From positions 124,001 through 188,000 of the forward strand of contig JBOZRQ010000046.1 in assembly GCA_050789255.1 (NCBI GenBank): DNA of 64,000 nt. The letters are read 5' to 3'. A program made the translations under genes and the position numbers. Shown in pieces: positions 15,457 to 23,716 of this stretch. The notes beneath the pieces are model-generated. The model made no database searches and was not told the DNA's origin. It saw only the letters and a list, made by a program, of their open reading frames with translations. This DNA is from JBOZRQ01 sp050789255 (GTDB taxonomy: Bacteria; Bacillota; Sulfobacillia; Symbiobacteriales; Symbiobacteriaceae). The first letter of the stretch is position 1. Every line of letters begins with the position of its first letter.

Positions 15457-15543
15457 TGGTGCCGAAGGCGGGACTCGAACCCGCACGGGGGGTTACCCCA
15501 CTCGATTTTGAGTCGAGCGCGTCTGCCATTCCACCACTCCGGC
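15457..15543 (-). tRNA. tRNA-Leu(CAA)
   Basis: An 87-base tRNA with encoded CCA. The acceptor stem pairs GCCGGAG (15537-15543) with CTTCGGC. The anticodon arm is CTCGA, loop CTCAAAA, TCGAG, so the anticodon is CAA, which reads the leucine codon UUG. The long variable arm (GTGGGGTAACCCCCC region) is the class II form expected for leucine. The T arm contains GGTTCGAGTCC. It forms a one-gene transcription unit with its own promoter and two terminators. Confidence 0.96.
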
Positions 15544-15556
15544 GTGATGCTTTCAC

Positions 15557-15585
15557 AGCATAGCATAGGCGTGCTGACACTTCAA
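15557..15585 (-). promoter_or_regulatory. Sigma-A promoter of tRNA-Leu
   Basis: On the minus strand TTGAAG (15585-15580), a 17-base spacer and TATGCT (15562-15557). Transcription would start a few bases before the mature 5' end at 15543. Confidence 0.75.
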
Positions 15586-15693
15586 GCGTTCGGTGCGTCC
15601 AATTTTAGGAGTCGACGATTTCGAGGAGTTTTGAGCCTCGATCGTGAATAGTCGTTAGATGTAGGTTCCATTTCAATTGCTGCTACCGGCTGG

Positions 15694-15720
15694 GCAACCT
15701 TTCCCGTGCTTCACGCGTCT
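15694..15720 (+). promoter_or_regulatory. Candidate ECF-type promoter, distal copy
   Basis: GCAAC, 17 bases, CGTCT. It has the same spacing and nearly the same bases as the better site at 15819. Extracytoplasmic-function sigma factors commonly use GGAAC or TGAAAC with a CGT-type -10 after 16-17 bases. Confidence 0.4.
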
Positions 15721-15793
15721 CATAGGGGAGGTTTCAATGTCGCAGCGCTGGAAGATAGTGAGTGGTACAATTTTGAAACCCTTATCTACAAAC

Positions 15794-15814
15794 CTCGACA
15801 AATTTTTTGTCGAG
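15794..15814 (+). repeat. Perfect inverted repeat upstream of the ECF sigma gene
   Basis: CTCGACAAA and TTTGTCGAG form a 9-bp stem with a TTT loop. It lies between the two candidate ECF promoters and ends five bases before the proximal one. It could be an operator, or it could terminate transcripts coming from the distal promoter. Confidence 0.6.
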
Positions 15815-15818
15815 ACTT

Positions 15819-15846
15819 GGAACAATGCGAACCTCTTTTCCGTCTG
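15819..15846 (+). promoter_or_regulatory. Candidate autoregulatory ECF promoter
   Basis: GGAAC (15819-15823), 17 bases, CGTCTG (15841-15846), about 37 bases before the GTG of the ECF sigma gene. The sequence matches the general ECF consensus (GGAAC/CGTC) and the position fits autoregulation, which is common for these operons. Confidence 0.6.
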
Positions 15847-15882
15847 CAACAATGCCCCGCAATCGGGGGAGGAGTGAACCAG

Positions 15883-16509
15883 GTGTCGAAGTCCCACGAC
15901 GAGCTGCTCGTAGAGCGGGCGAAGCGTGGCGACGTCGCTGCGTTCGAGCAGTTGATCAGCCAGTACGAGAAAAAGGTGTACAACCTTGCATACCGGCTGA
16001 CCGGCAGCCACGAAGATGCGTCCGATGTCGCTCAGGAAGCCTTCATACGAGTCTACAATTCACTACCTGAGTTCCGCGGTGACTCCTCCTTTGCGACCTG
16101 GCTCTACCGCATCGTGAACAACGTCGGCATGGACGAACTGCGGAAGCGCAAACGTCAGCGAGTCACCTCGTTGGATGACACCGTTACGGTCGACGACGGC
16201 GAAATCAGCCGCCAGCTCGCCGACGGCGCCGACGGTCCAGAACAGGCGTTGGAACGGGTAGAGACCCAGAGGGCCGTCCAGGAGTCGATCAACTCGCTGG
16301 ACGAGGAGTATCGCATGGTGGTCGTCATGTGCGACCTGCAGGGGTATTCCTACAATGAAATTGCGGAGACCCTAGGAATCAATCTCGGGACGGTCAAGTC
16401 CCGGCTGCACCGGGCCCGTCAGGCCCTAAAAGAAAAACTCGGCAGCCTGGAACTTTTGACGCCGAGACTCGTCTACAGCGGTAGGAGGGGACGTACCCAT
16501 GAACTGTGA
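15883..16509 (+). CDS. ECF RNA polymerase sigma factor (SigW/RpoE-like)
   Basis: A 208-residue sigma-70 family protein with only regions 2 and 4. Region 2 (about 15-85) contains FEQLISQYEKKVYNLAYR, DASDVAQEAFIRVY and FATWLYRIVNN. Region 4 (about 145-195) contains GYSYNEIAETLGINLGTVKS followed by RLHRARQALKEKL. GTG 15883 is chosen because GGAGGAG lies eight bases upstream; a GTG at 15874 is too close to it. The gene overlaps the anti-sigma gene by 11 bases, so the two are translationally coupled. It would direct transcription of an envelope stress or surface regulon. Confidence 0.93.
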   Translation: MSKSHDELLVERAKRGDVAAFEQLISQYEKKVYNLAYRLTGSHEDASDVAQEAFIRVYNSLPEFRGDSSFATWLYRIVNNVGMDELRKRKRQRVTSLDDTVTVDDGEISRQLADGADGPEQALERVETQRAVQESINSLDEEYRMVVVMCDLQGYSYNEIAETLGINLGTVKSRLHRARQALKEKLGSLELLTPRLVYSGRRGRTHEL

Positions 16510-17611
16510 CGGAGTGCGAGGACTACTGTCCGCATATTTGGATGGTGAACTCTCGCCGGGTGATCTGCTCCGCGTTGAGCAGCACCTGCGGAGGTGCCAT
16601 TGCTGTGCGGACGAAGTGGACGCTCTCCGCCAGACCATTGCCCTGGTCAAGTCATTGGACGAGGTAGAGGTTCCAGCATCCTTCCGTGCCTCGCTGCACG
16701 AACGCCTGGTGGCCCTCGGCCCGCCCATGCCCGTTCGCACGGTTCCCGCCGCCCGTACCTGGCAGCGGCACCTGCGCAGCTGGGCTCTCCCTGCAGCCGC
16801 AGCCGCGGCCGTTCTGGCCGTCGGCATCGGGCAACTCAGTCGTACGGGCTCCGTGGAAGGCATGCTTGTCACGCGGCAGGCTAATGTTCCGAAGCCGTCT
16901 GTGGCAGTTGATCTCCCACCCGCGAACAACGTTGGTGACAAGGGAATTCAGGGCAATTCCGCGGAGAATCCCGCCAACCAGCCCGACGCTCCGCCGCCTA
17001 CCCCATCTAAGGATGTAAACCAGACGCCGTCTGGCGGATTGAACACCCCGATCGACACGCTGCCCCCGGCCCCGAAGGGCCTTCCCAGCAGCGTACGGCA
17101 GGGCTACGCCGCCTCGCTGCTCGATAAGCTGACCCGCCCCGAGGCCCTCCCGGCCAAGGTGGCCACATCGTACAGCTTGACCCTCAAGGCCGATAACGCC
17201 GAAGAGACCGTGGCGAAGCTGAAGGCCGTCTACCCCGAGCTTGCTCCGGTCACGGCGGTCGGCAGGGCCGGCATCGCCGTCCGGCTTGACATTACTGTCC
17301 CCGTCCAGCAGGCGGAGTCAGCCCTGGCGAATATCCGCCAGCTCCTTGGACAGAATGTGGAAGAGGAGCCAGCCTCCTCCGCCGACCTGGCCAGCTCGAT
17401 TGCGATTTCCTACAAGCGCCTCACGGATCTGGAGAGCCAGCGTGACCTTGCCCTGTCCCGGTCCGAGGAGATCTCCGACAAGGAGCAGCTTGCGGACATC
17501 CAACGGGAGCTGGAGCAGATCGTAGCTCTGGCCAAGGCCGAGCGCGACCAGTACCAGCGCATGCAGGATATGGTCTCCACGGTCACGATCAGCGTGTACC
17601 TGCAAAAGTAG
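16499..17611 (+). CDS. Zinc-finger anti-sigma factor with DUF4349-like domain
   Basis: A 370-residue membrane protein that holds the ECF sigma factor inactive. Residues 1-45 are the ZAS zinc-binding domain with the signature HLRRCHCCADE (HxxxCxxC). One membrane segment follows at about 98-113 (ALPAAAAAAVLAVGIG). The outer part has a Pro/Asn-rich linker (residues 130-200) and a domain of about 150 residues resembling DUF4349, with a long coiled coil (RLTDLESQRDLALSRSEE on to AKAERDQYQRM) and the typical end MVSTVTISVYLQK. The outer domain probably senses the envelope signal. It is coupled to the sigma gene, and a SIMPL protein follows 16 bases later. Confidence 0.88.
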   Translation: MNCDGVRGLLSAYLDGELSPGDLLRVEQHLRRCHCCADEVDALRQTIALVKSLDEVEVPASFRASLHERLVALGPPMPVRTVPAARTWQRHLRSWALPAAAAAAVLAVGIGQLSRTGSVEGMLVTRQANVPKPSVAVDLPPANNVGDKGIQGNSAENPANQPDAPPPTPSKDVNQTPSGGLNTPIDTLPPAPKGLPSSVRQGYAASLLDKLTRPEALPAKVATSYSLTLKADNAEETVAKLKAVYPELAPVTAVGRAGIAVRLDITVPVQQAESALANIRQLLGQNVEEEPASSADLASSIAISYKRLTDLESQRDLALSRSEEISDKEQLADIQRELEQIVALAKAERDQYQRMQDMVSTVTISVYLQK

Positions 17612-17627
17612 GAGTTGACTGCCGACT

Positions 17628-18314
17628 GTGAAGCCACAGCACTTCGCCGTGGCGGCCGGTGTGCTGATTCTGACGGCCATGCTGCTTTTGTTCAGCGGGC
17701 GCCCTCAGAGCAGCGACGGCGCTGCGGCCCAATCCCCTGAGAACCGGGTGACGGTGATCGGGGAAGGCGAGGTTCGGGCGAAGCCCAACCTGGTGCGTAT
17801 CACCTTAGGCGTTCTTACTACCGACAGGGCTTCCGCCGCCGAGGCGGGGGCCCTGAATCTCGCGTCTGCCGCCCGTGTGCGCGATGCCCTCATCGCCGCC
17901 GGGTTTGACGCAGAGCAGATCGATGTGAGTCAGCCGACGGTCGCCGCCGTAACCGATCAGGATTACACCGGTGCCACCCGGATCGCCGGGTACGAGGCCC
18001 GCGCCACCGTCGTGGGCACCTCCAAGAACCTCGCCAAGCTCCAGTCCGCCATCGACGCGGCCATCATAGGCGGCGCCACCTCGGTCGATGAGGTGCTCTA
18101 CCAGATCGACAACCCCGAGGGGGCCATGCAGGAGGCCATGGGCAACGCCCTGGCCAACGCTCGCCAGCGGGCCGCCGCCCTGGCCAAGGCCGACGGGCGG
18201 ACGATCGGCGACCTGATCTCCATGGAGATGCTGCAGGAGGAGAAATCCGGCGGGTCCAACAGTCCCCGCACCCTGCTCTTCACGGTTCGTATCAAGGCGA
18301 GCTTTGGGCTCTAG
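17628..18314 (+). CDS. SIMPL (DUF541) periplasm-side protein
   Basis: A 228-residue exported protein: an N-terminal membrane or signal segment (about 7-24), then a SIMPL/DUF541 domain (about 40-228) beginning NRVTVIGEGEVRAKPNLVRI, with the characteristic GYEARATV and AMGNALANARQRAAALA helix, and ending in TVRIKASF. Proteins of this family form oligomers in the envelope and are linked to stress tolerance; the biochemical role is not settled. It is the third gene of the sigma/anti-sigma operon and a probable member of that envelope response. Starts at GTG 17628 after TAGGAG. Confidence 0.88.
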   Translation: MKPQHFAVAAGVLILTAMLLLFSGRPQSSDGAAAQSPENRVTVIGEGEVRAKPNLVRITLGVLTTDRASAAEAGALNLASAARVRDALIAAGFDAEQIDVSQPTVAAVTDQDYTGATRIAGYEARATVVGTSKNLAKLQSAIDAAIIGGATSVDEVLYQIDNPEGAMQEAMGNALANARQRAAALAKADGRTIGDLISMEMLQEEKSGGSNSPRTLLFTVRIKASFGL

Positions 18315-18326
18315 CTACGCCTGTGG

Positions 18327-18352
18327 GGCGGCGACACCTGGGTGTCGCCGCC
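18327..18352 (+). terminator. Terminator of the ECF operon
   Basis: GGCGGCGACACC and GGTGTCGCCGCC form a perfect 12-bp stem with a two-base centre. The T-tract is poor (ATTTG). Confidence 0.7.
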
Positions 18353-18454
18353 ATTTGCGCGCCTTGGCCCGCATGCAGGACTCTACGCCACCGCCCCCGA
18401 AAATATCCTGGAAGCGAACTGGTTACCCTAGTAGGGTTGGGGAGGGTTCCAAAC

Positions 18455-21085
18455 GTGGCTGGTAAGAAGAAACTTGTGTTGTTAGACGGCAACAGCCTGG
18501 CGAACCGGGCTTTTTATGCCTTGCGCCTCTTCTCAACGAGCGATGGGGTGTACACCAACGCCGTGTACGGCTTCCTGACGATGCTCTACAAGCTGATCGA
18601 CGAGGAGAAGCCGGATTACTTGGCGGTGGCCTTCGACAAGGGCGGCGGCACCTTCCGCAACGCGCAGTACGCCGAGTACAAGGCGACCCGCAAGGGCGCC
18701 CCCGAGGAGTTCCGCCCGCAGTTGGAGCTGCTGCGCCAGGTCCTGTCGGCCATGAACGTGCCCTGGTTCCGCATTGACAACTTTGAGGCGGATGATATCC
18801 TCGGCACGCTGTCCAAGCAGGCCTCCGACAGCGGCATCGCCACCATGATCGTCACCGGCGACCGCGACGCCCTGCAGCTCGTCGACGAGAACGTCACCAC
18901 CGTGCTGACCAAGAAGGGCATCAGCGAGGTGGTCAAGTACGACCCCGCTACGCTGAAGGCTGAGTACGGCCTGACCCCCGAGCAGATCATCGACCTGAAG
19001 GGGCTTATGGGCGATACCTCCGACAACATTCCGGGCGTGCCCGGCGTGGGCGAGAAGACCGCCCAGAAGCTGCTGGCCGACTACGGCACCGTCGAAGGGG
19101 TCTACGAGCACCTGGGTGAGATCAAGGGCGCCCTCAAGGAGAAGCTGGCCGCCAACCGTGAACTGGCCGAGCTCTCCAAGCGTTTGGCCACGATTGTCCG
19201 CACCGCCCCGGTGGAGTTCAAGGCCGACGAGTTGAAGATGAAGGAACCCAACTACACGGAGGCGATCTCGCTCTTCAAGCGGCTGGAGTTCAAGAGCCTG
19301 CTTCCCAAGGTGACGCCCAAGGAGGGCGCCCCCGAGCAGGCGGAGGTGGCCGAGGCCGCGGCCCAGCTGGCCACGCCTGTGGTCAAGGCCACCGAGCTTA
19401 CCAGCGAAGCCTTCGAGGAGCTCAAGCGCAAGGTGGCGGCCGGCGAGCCCCTCACCGTGCTGGCCTCCTGCCCCGTGCCCGCAGGCGACCCCGGGCGCCC
19501 TGCCCCCGTGCTGATCGCCCTGGGCATGGGCGGGACCATCTACCTGGCCTCCGGGGAGCGGCTCCGGGAGGTCGGCGCCCTGATTGCTGGCGCCGAGCAG
19601 GTGATTGGCCACGACCTGAAGCCGCTCTACAACTGGCTCTACCGGGAGGGGCTCGAGCCGGAGTTCCCGCAGTTTGACATTACCCTGGCGGCCTACCTGC
19701 TCGACCCCGGCCGCACCACCTACAAGCTCGAGGACTTCGCCCGCCAGTATGGCCTGGGCGAGCTTCCCGAGGGGGACTACCCCGACGCCTGGGCGACTCG
19801 GGCCTCAGTGGTGCCCAAGCTCCGGGAAGCCATGCAGGGCGCCCTGCAAGAGCAGGGTCTGCTTCGCCTCTACCACGACATAGAACTCCCGCTCATGCCC
19901 GTGCTGGCCGAAATGGAGGCTGCAGGCGTCGGCATCAACCAGGGGACCCTGGCGGAGATGGGCGTCGACCTGCAGCGCCGCATCGAGCAATTGACCGCCG
20001 AAATCCACCAGCTTGCCGGGATGTCCTTCAACATTGGCAGTCCCAAGCAGCTGGGCGAGCTCCTCTTTGAGAAGCTCCAGCTGCCCCACGGCAAGAAGAC
20101 CAAGACCGGCGCCTGGTCCACCGACGCCGAGGTCCTCGAGGAGCTGGCCGAGCAGCACGAAATCGTCGCCAAAATCCTCGACTACCGGACGCTGACCAAG
20201 CTGAAGTCCACCTACGTGGACGCCCTGGGCACCCTGGTCGCCCGGGACGGCCGCATCCACACCACCTTCCACCAGACCGTGGCGGAAACCGGCCGCCTCT
20301 CCAGCAAGGATCCCAACCTGCAGAACATCCCGATTCGCATCGAGGAGGGCCGGCGGATCCGCAAGGCCTTCGTGCCGGCGCCCGGCCACCTAATCGTGGC
20401 GGCCGACTACTCCCAGATCGAACTCCGGGTGGTGGCCCACTACAGCGGCGACCCCGCCCTGCAGGAGGCATTCGCCACCGGTCAGGACATTCACACCCGC
20501 ACGGCGGCCATCGTCCACGGGGTGGATATGAACCAGGTCACCGGCGACATGCGCCGCCAGGCCAAGGCCGTCAACTTCGGCCTGATTTACGGCCAGACCG
20601 ACTTCGGACTGGCCCGGGCGGTCGGAATGACCCGGGCCGAGGCCAAGAAGTTTATTGAGACCTACTTCGAGAAGTTCGCCGGCGTGAAGCGCTATATGGA
20701 TGAGAAGAAGGCGGAGGCCAAGGAGCTCGGGTACGTGACCACCCTGGAGGGGCGCAAGCGCCCGCTGCCGGAAATCAACCACCGCATCTTCACCATCCGC
20801 CAGAACGCCGAGCGCATGGCGATCAACACCCCGATTCAGGGCACCGCCGCCGACATGATGAAGAAGGCCATGATCGCCGTCCGTGAGGCGATGCGGGTCG
20901 CAGGCCTCACCGCCCGCATGATGCTGCAGGTGCACGACGAACTGGTCTTCGAGTGCCCTGAGGCCGAGGTGGCCGACCTGAAGGCCCTGGTGCGCCGCGA
21001 GATGGAGGGCGCCATGAAGCTGAGCGTCCCCCTGAAGGTCGACGTAAAGGTCGGCCGTGACTGGTACTCGGTCGAGAAGGAGTAG
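18455..21085 (+). CDS. polA: DNA polymerase I
   Basis: An 876-residue polymerase for gap repair and primer removal. The start is GTG 18455 (VAGKKKLVLLDGN) with GGGGAGGG upstream. Residues 1-290 are the 5'-3' exonuclease (LLDGNSLANRAFYAL, NFEADDILGTL, VTGDRDALQLV, GLMGDTSDNIPGVPGVGEKTA). Residues 310-475 are a 3'-5' exonuclease-like domain that lacks the usual acidic metal ligands (GHDLKPLYNWL, FDITLAAYLLDPG remain), so proofreading is probably lost as in Bst or Taq enzymes. Residues 480-876 are the polymerase: motif A DYSQIELRVVAH, motif B RRQAKAVNFGLIYG, motif C LQVHDELVFE. It heads a DNA repair and cell-wall gene row with mutM nine bases behind. Confidence 0.97.
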   Translation: MAGKKKLVLLDGNSLANRAFYALRLFSTSDGVYTNAVYGFLTMLYKLIDEEKPDYLAVAFDKGGGTFRNAQYAEYKATRKGAPEEFRPQLELLRQVLSAMNVPWFRIDNFEADDILGTLSKQASDSGIATMIVTGDRDALQLVDENVTTVLTKKGISEVVKYDPATLKAEYGLTPEQIIDLKGLMGDTSDNIPGVPGVGEKTAQKLLADYGTVEGVYEHLGEIKGALKEKLAANRELAELSKRLATIVRTAPVEFKADELKMKEPNYTEAISLFKRLEFKSLLPKVTPKEGAPEQAEVAEAAAQLATPVVKATELTSEAFEELKRKVAAGEPLTVLASCPVPAGDPGRPAPVLIALGMGGTIYLASGERLREVGALIAGAEQVIGHDLKPLYNWLYREGLEPEFPQFDITLAAYLLDPGRTTYKLEDFARQYGLGELPEGDYPDAWATRASVVPKLREAMQGALQEQGLLRLYHDIELPLMPVLAEMEAAGVGINQGTLAEMGVDLQRRIEQLTAEIHQLAGMSFNIGSPKQLGELLFEKLQLPHGKKTKTGAWSTDAEVLEELAEQHEIVAKILDYRTLTKLKSTYVDALGTLVARDGRIHTTFHQTVAETGRLSSKDPNLQNIPIRIEEGRRIRKAFVPAPGHLIVAADYSQIELRVVAHYSGDPALQEAFATGQDIHTRTAAIVHGVDMNQVTGDMRRQAKAVNFGLIYGQTDFGLARAVGMTRAEAKKFIETYFEKFAGVKRYMDEKKAEAKELGYVTTLEGRKRPLPEINHRIFTIRQNAERMAINTPIQGTAADMMKKAMIAVREAMRVAGLTARMMLQVHDELVFECPEAEVADLKALVRREMEGAMKLSVPLKVDVKVGRDWYSVEKE

Positions 21086-21093
21086 CGCAAGGG

Positions 21094-22038
21094 ATGCCGG
21101 AGCTGCCAGAAGTCGAGACAGTTCGACGAACCTTGTATGGTAAGGTAGTGGGGAGGCGGATCGAGCGCATCGACCTGCGCACCCCGCGGCAGGTATATCA
21201 TCCCGATCCGGACACCTTCAAGGCCGAGTTGGAGGGCGCCGCCTTCTCCGACATCGAGCGGCGTGGGAAGTACCTGCTCCTGAAGCTTGGGCCCGCTACG
21301 CTAGTCTGCCACCTGCGCATGAGCGGCCGGCTCTACGTCACCGAACCGGAGCGGCCCCTGGACAAGCACACCCACGTGGTCTTCCATCTCGACAACGGCA
21401 CCGAGCTCCGTTACGAGGATCAGCGTAAGTTTGGCGGCTTCCACCTGCTGGGACGCAACGGTGAGGGCATGCCACCGGGGCTTGCCGCCCTGGGCCCCGA
21501 GCCGCTCTCGGCGGAATTCACCCCCGAGGTGCTCCGCGCCAAGCTTGCCGGCAAGCGGGCGCCGATCAAGGCGGCCCTCCTGGACCAGTCCCTGGTGGCG
21601 GGCCTGGGCAACATCTATGTTGATGAGGCGCTCTTTTGCGCCCGGGTCCACCCCGAGCGCAGCAGCGAGAGCCTTACCCCGGAGGAGACTGAGCGCCTGT
21701 ACGGCTGCATTGTCGCCGTGCTCGAGAAGGCGGTGGCCAAGCGAGGCACCACGTTCTCGCTCTACTTCGACGGCGATGCGGCTGAAGGCGACATGTACGA
21801 CGAGCTCCAGGTCTTCGACCGCACGGGCGAGCCCTGCCCCCGTTGCGGCACCCCGATCGTTAAGCTGGCCGTGGCTCAGCGCGGCACCCACGTTTGCCCA
21901 GCGTGCCAGGAGGCCCCGCCGGGGGCCAAGCTGGCGCCCCGCCGCGGCACCCCCGGGCGCCGCGGCGACTCGGTAGCCGTGGCGGCAGAACCGGCAAAAC
22001 CCTACAAAGAGCGCAAGCGAGCTAAGAAAGGTGAATAG
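21094..22038 (+). CDS. mutM: Formamidopyrimidine-DNA glycosylase with C-terminal tail
   Basis: A 314-residue base-excision enzyme that removes 8-oxoguanine and ring-opened purines and nicks the strand. Pro1-Glu2 of MPELPEVETVRR is the catalytic pair; Lys57 lies in RRGKYLLLKL. The H2TH region is DQSLVAGLGNIYVDEALFCA, and a C4 zinc finger CPRCG...CPACQ closes the core near residue 270. About 40 extra residues follow, Arg/Lys/Pro-rich (PYKERKRAKKGE), beyond the normal end of the family. Typical length is 270-280. It follows polA directly, a common arrangement in Clostridia. Confidence 0.96.
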   Translation: MPELPEVETVRRTLYGKVVGRRIERIDLRTPRQVYHPDPDTFKAELEGAAFSDIERRGKYLLLKLGPATLVCHLRMSGRLYVTEPERPLDKHTHVVFHLDNGTELRYEDQRKFGGFHLLGRNGEGMPPGLAALGPEPLSAEFTPEVLRAKLAGKRAPIKAALLDQSLVAGLGNIYVDEALFCARVHPERSSESLTPEETERLYGCIVAVLEKAVAKRGTTFSLYFDGDAAEGDMYDELQVFDRTGEPCPRCGTPIVKLAVAQRGTHVCPACQEAPPGAKLAPRRGTPGRRGDSVAVAAEPAKPYKERKRAKKGE

Positions 22039-22040
22039 GT

Positions 22041-22247
22041 ATGCAGCAGATGGTGTTTGAGGCCGACTCCAAGGAGCAGCTCCAGGAGCTGGCCGATAAG
22101 CTTTGGAACCAGCACGGGGTCTCGGGTGAAATGTCGATCCGGCCCCTGGCGGGCAATCGCTGGCGCCTGGAGGTCATGCCGGAGAAAGATGTCCGGGATT
22201 CCGTTCTGGAGAAGTTCGCGCAGTTCCGGGTGGAAGCGGGGGACTAG
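22041..22247 (+). CDS. Small hypothetical protein between mutM and coaE
   Basis: A 68-residue protein, alpha/beta, with the helix SKEQLQELADKLWNQHG and the strands SIRPLAGNRWRLEVMPE. The ATG is two bases after the mutM stop, with AAAGGTG upstream, and coaE starts five bases after its end, so it is translated with them. I do not recognise a family; the fold looks like a small ACT- or ferredoxin-type half domain. Confidence 0.75.
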   Translation: MQQMVFEADSKEQLQELADKLWNQHGVSGEMSIRPLAGNRWRLEVMPEKDVRDSVLEKFAQFRVEAGD

Positions 22248-22252
22248 CACCC

Positions 22253-22846
22253 ATGCTGGTGGTGGGACTGACCGGAGGGATCGCATCGGGGAAGAGCACC
22301 GTCTCCCGCATGCTGCGGGAGCTGGGAGCGCCGGTGGTCGATGCGGACGCGATCGTGCACGAGCTCCAGGCCCCCGGCACGGCCGTAACCGCGGCGATCG
22401 CCCGGGAGTTCGGCCCCGAGGTGCTCCGCCCGGACGGATCGCTCGACCGGGCCGCCCTGGGGCGCATCGTCTTTGCGGACCCGGCCCGGCGCAAGGCGCT
22501 GGAAGCGATCGTTCACCCCGCCGTGCGGCAGCGCATGAGCGAAGAGGTGGAGCGCAGCCGCTCGGAGGGGCGCCTCGCGGTCGTTCTGGACGTGCCATTG
22601 TTAATCGAGGGCGGACTTGACCGAACGGTTGACCAGGTTTGGGTCGTCTATGTAGACAGGCAGACCGAACTGACCCGCCTGATGGCGCGCGATGGGTTGA
22701 CCGCCGAAGCTGCAGCACAGCGCATCGCTGCTCAGATGGACCTGGAGCAGAAGCGCTCCCGTGCCGATGTGGTGATCGATAACCGAGGCGATCTGGCGAG
22801 CACTCGGCAACAAGTGGAGAACGCTTGGAGATCAGTTGTTTCCTAA
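22253..22846 (+). CDS. coaE: Dephospho-CoA kinase
   Basis: A 197-residue P-loop kinase for the last step of coenzyme A synthesis (dephospho-CoA plus ATP to CoA). Walker A is GLTGGIASGKSTVS (residues 5-18), then VDADAIVHELQ, HPAVRQRM (CoA domain), VLDVPLLIEGGLD and the lid DRQTELTRLMARDG. The length is normal. It is part of the polA-mutM-coaE row found in many Bacillota, and its 3' end lies just before the lytic transglycosylase. Confidence 0.96.
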   Translation: MLVVGLTGGIASGKSTVSRMLRELGAPVVDADAIVHELQAPGTAVTAAIAREFGPEVLRPDGSLDRAALGRIVFADPARRKALEAIVHPAVRQRMSEEVERSRSEGRLAVVLDVPLLIEGGLDRTVDQVWVVYVDRQTELTRLMARDGLTAEAAAQRIAAQMDLEQKRSRADVVIDNRGDLASTRQQVENAWRSVVS

Positions 22847-22859
22847 AGGAGAAGAGGCA

Positions 22860-23429
22860 GTGCGGCGAGGCTGGCCGATGCGACACCGGCTGCTGCTGGT
22901 GCTGGCGCTTGCCGTGGTGGCCGTCCTGGGCGGTCGTTGGGTGCTCTACAAGCTCTACCCGCTGGAGTACCGGTCGATTCTCTTTGCACGTGCGGCAGAG
23001 TACGAGCTGGACCCCTACCTGGTGGCGGCCGTCATTCGCACGGAATCGAAGTTTCGCCCTGACGCCATCTCGAAGCAAGGAGCCCGCGGGCTGATGCAGA
23101 TCATGCCGGATACCGGGCGGTGGGCGGCCGAACAACTGGGCATTGCCTACGAACCCGACCTGCTGTTTGATGCCGACTACAACGTGCGCCTGGGGTGCTG
23201 GTACCTGGATGAACTGCGCACGGAGTTCGGTGGCGATATGACCCTGGCGCTGGCGGCCTACAACGGCGGCCGCGGCAACGTGGCCAAGTGGCTGCGGGAG
23301 AACCAGTGGACTGGGGAGCACACCACGCTGGAGCAGATTCCGTTCCGGGAGACCCGCACCTACGTCGCCCACGTGCTCCGCGATGTGGGGCGATACCGAC
23401 TGCTTTACGAGGGCGAGGAAGGGAGATAA
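22860..23429 (+). CDS. Membrane-anchored lytic murein transglycosylase
   Basis: A 189-residue protein: an N-terminal membrane anchor (about 10-28), then an SLT domain of the Slt70 type. The catalytic Glu is in AAVIRTESKFRPDAIS, followed by GARGLMQIMPDT, the helix VRLGCWYLDEL, LALAAYNGG and RETRTYVAHVL, all signature blocks of the family. It cleaves glycan strands of peptidoglycan to 1,6-anhydro ends. The start is GTG 22860, with AAAGGAG eight bases before; a TTG at 22836 within coaE has no site. In Bacillota this gene commonly follows coaE. Confidence 0.93.
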   Translation: MRRGWPMRHRLLLVLALAVVAVLGGRWVLYKLYPLEYRSILFARAAEYELDPYLVAAVIRTESKFRPDAISKQGARGLMQIMPDTGRWAAEQLGIAYEPDLLFDADYNVRLGCWYLDELRTEFGGDMTLALAAYNGGRGNVAKWLRENQWTGEHTTLEQIPFRETRTYVAHVLRDVGRYRLLYEGEEGR

Positions 23430-23431
23430 AC

Positions 23432-23674
23432 ATGCAGGGCAGCAACTTCACGGACGACGAGCTGAGGAAGCGCAGGGAGGCTCGCCGGGCCAGGGCTCTG
23501 GCCGATGCGGCGGCCCAGCGGGAGCAGCCGGAGGATGAAGAGCTACCGAAGTTCAGCTGGTCCGACACCTTCGCGATGATCATCGCGGCCTACCAGGTCC
23601 TTCTCCCCATGATCCTCGCGATGATCGGTGTCATTTTAGCTGCCTATTTCCTATTTCGTTGGATGTTCTCCTAG
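23432..23674 (+). CDS. Small single-span membrane protein
   Basis: An 80-residue protein starting two bases after the transglycosylase stop, so it is cotranslated with it. It has a charged cytosolic N-terminal half (DDELRKRREARRARALADAA, then Gln/Glu-rich) and one or two membrane segments at 46-78 (FAMIIAAYQVLLPMILAMIG, VILAAYFLFRWMF). No family is recognised; a partner for the cell-wall enzyme is possible. Confidence 0.7.
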   Translation: MQGSNFTDDELRKRREARRARALADAAAQREQPEDEELPKFSWSDTFAMIIAAYQVLLPMILAMIGVILAAYFLFRWMFS

Positions 23675-23691
23675 AAATAGTAAGTGTATTC

Positions 23692-23700
23692 TGGTATAAT
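23692..23700 (+). promoter_or_regulatory. Extended -10 promoter
   Basis: TGGTATAAT is a perfect extended -10 (TGnTATAAT). No good -35 is visible 17 bases upstream. Transcription would start near 23706, just before a terminator-like hairpin. Confidence 0.6.
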
Positions 23701-23716
23701 ATAGGAAACGATGTGC

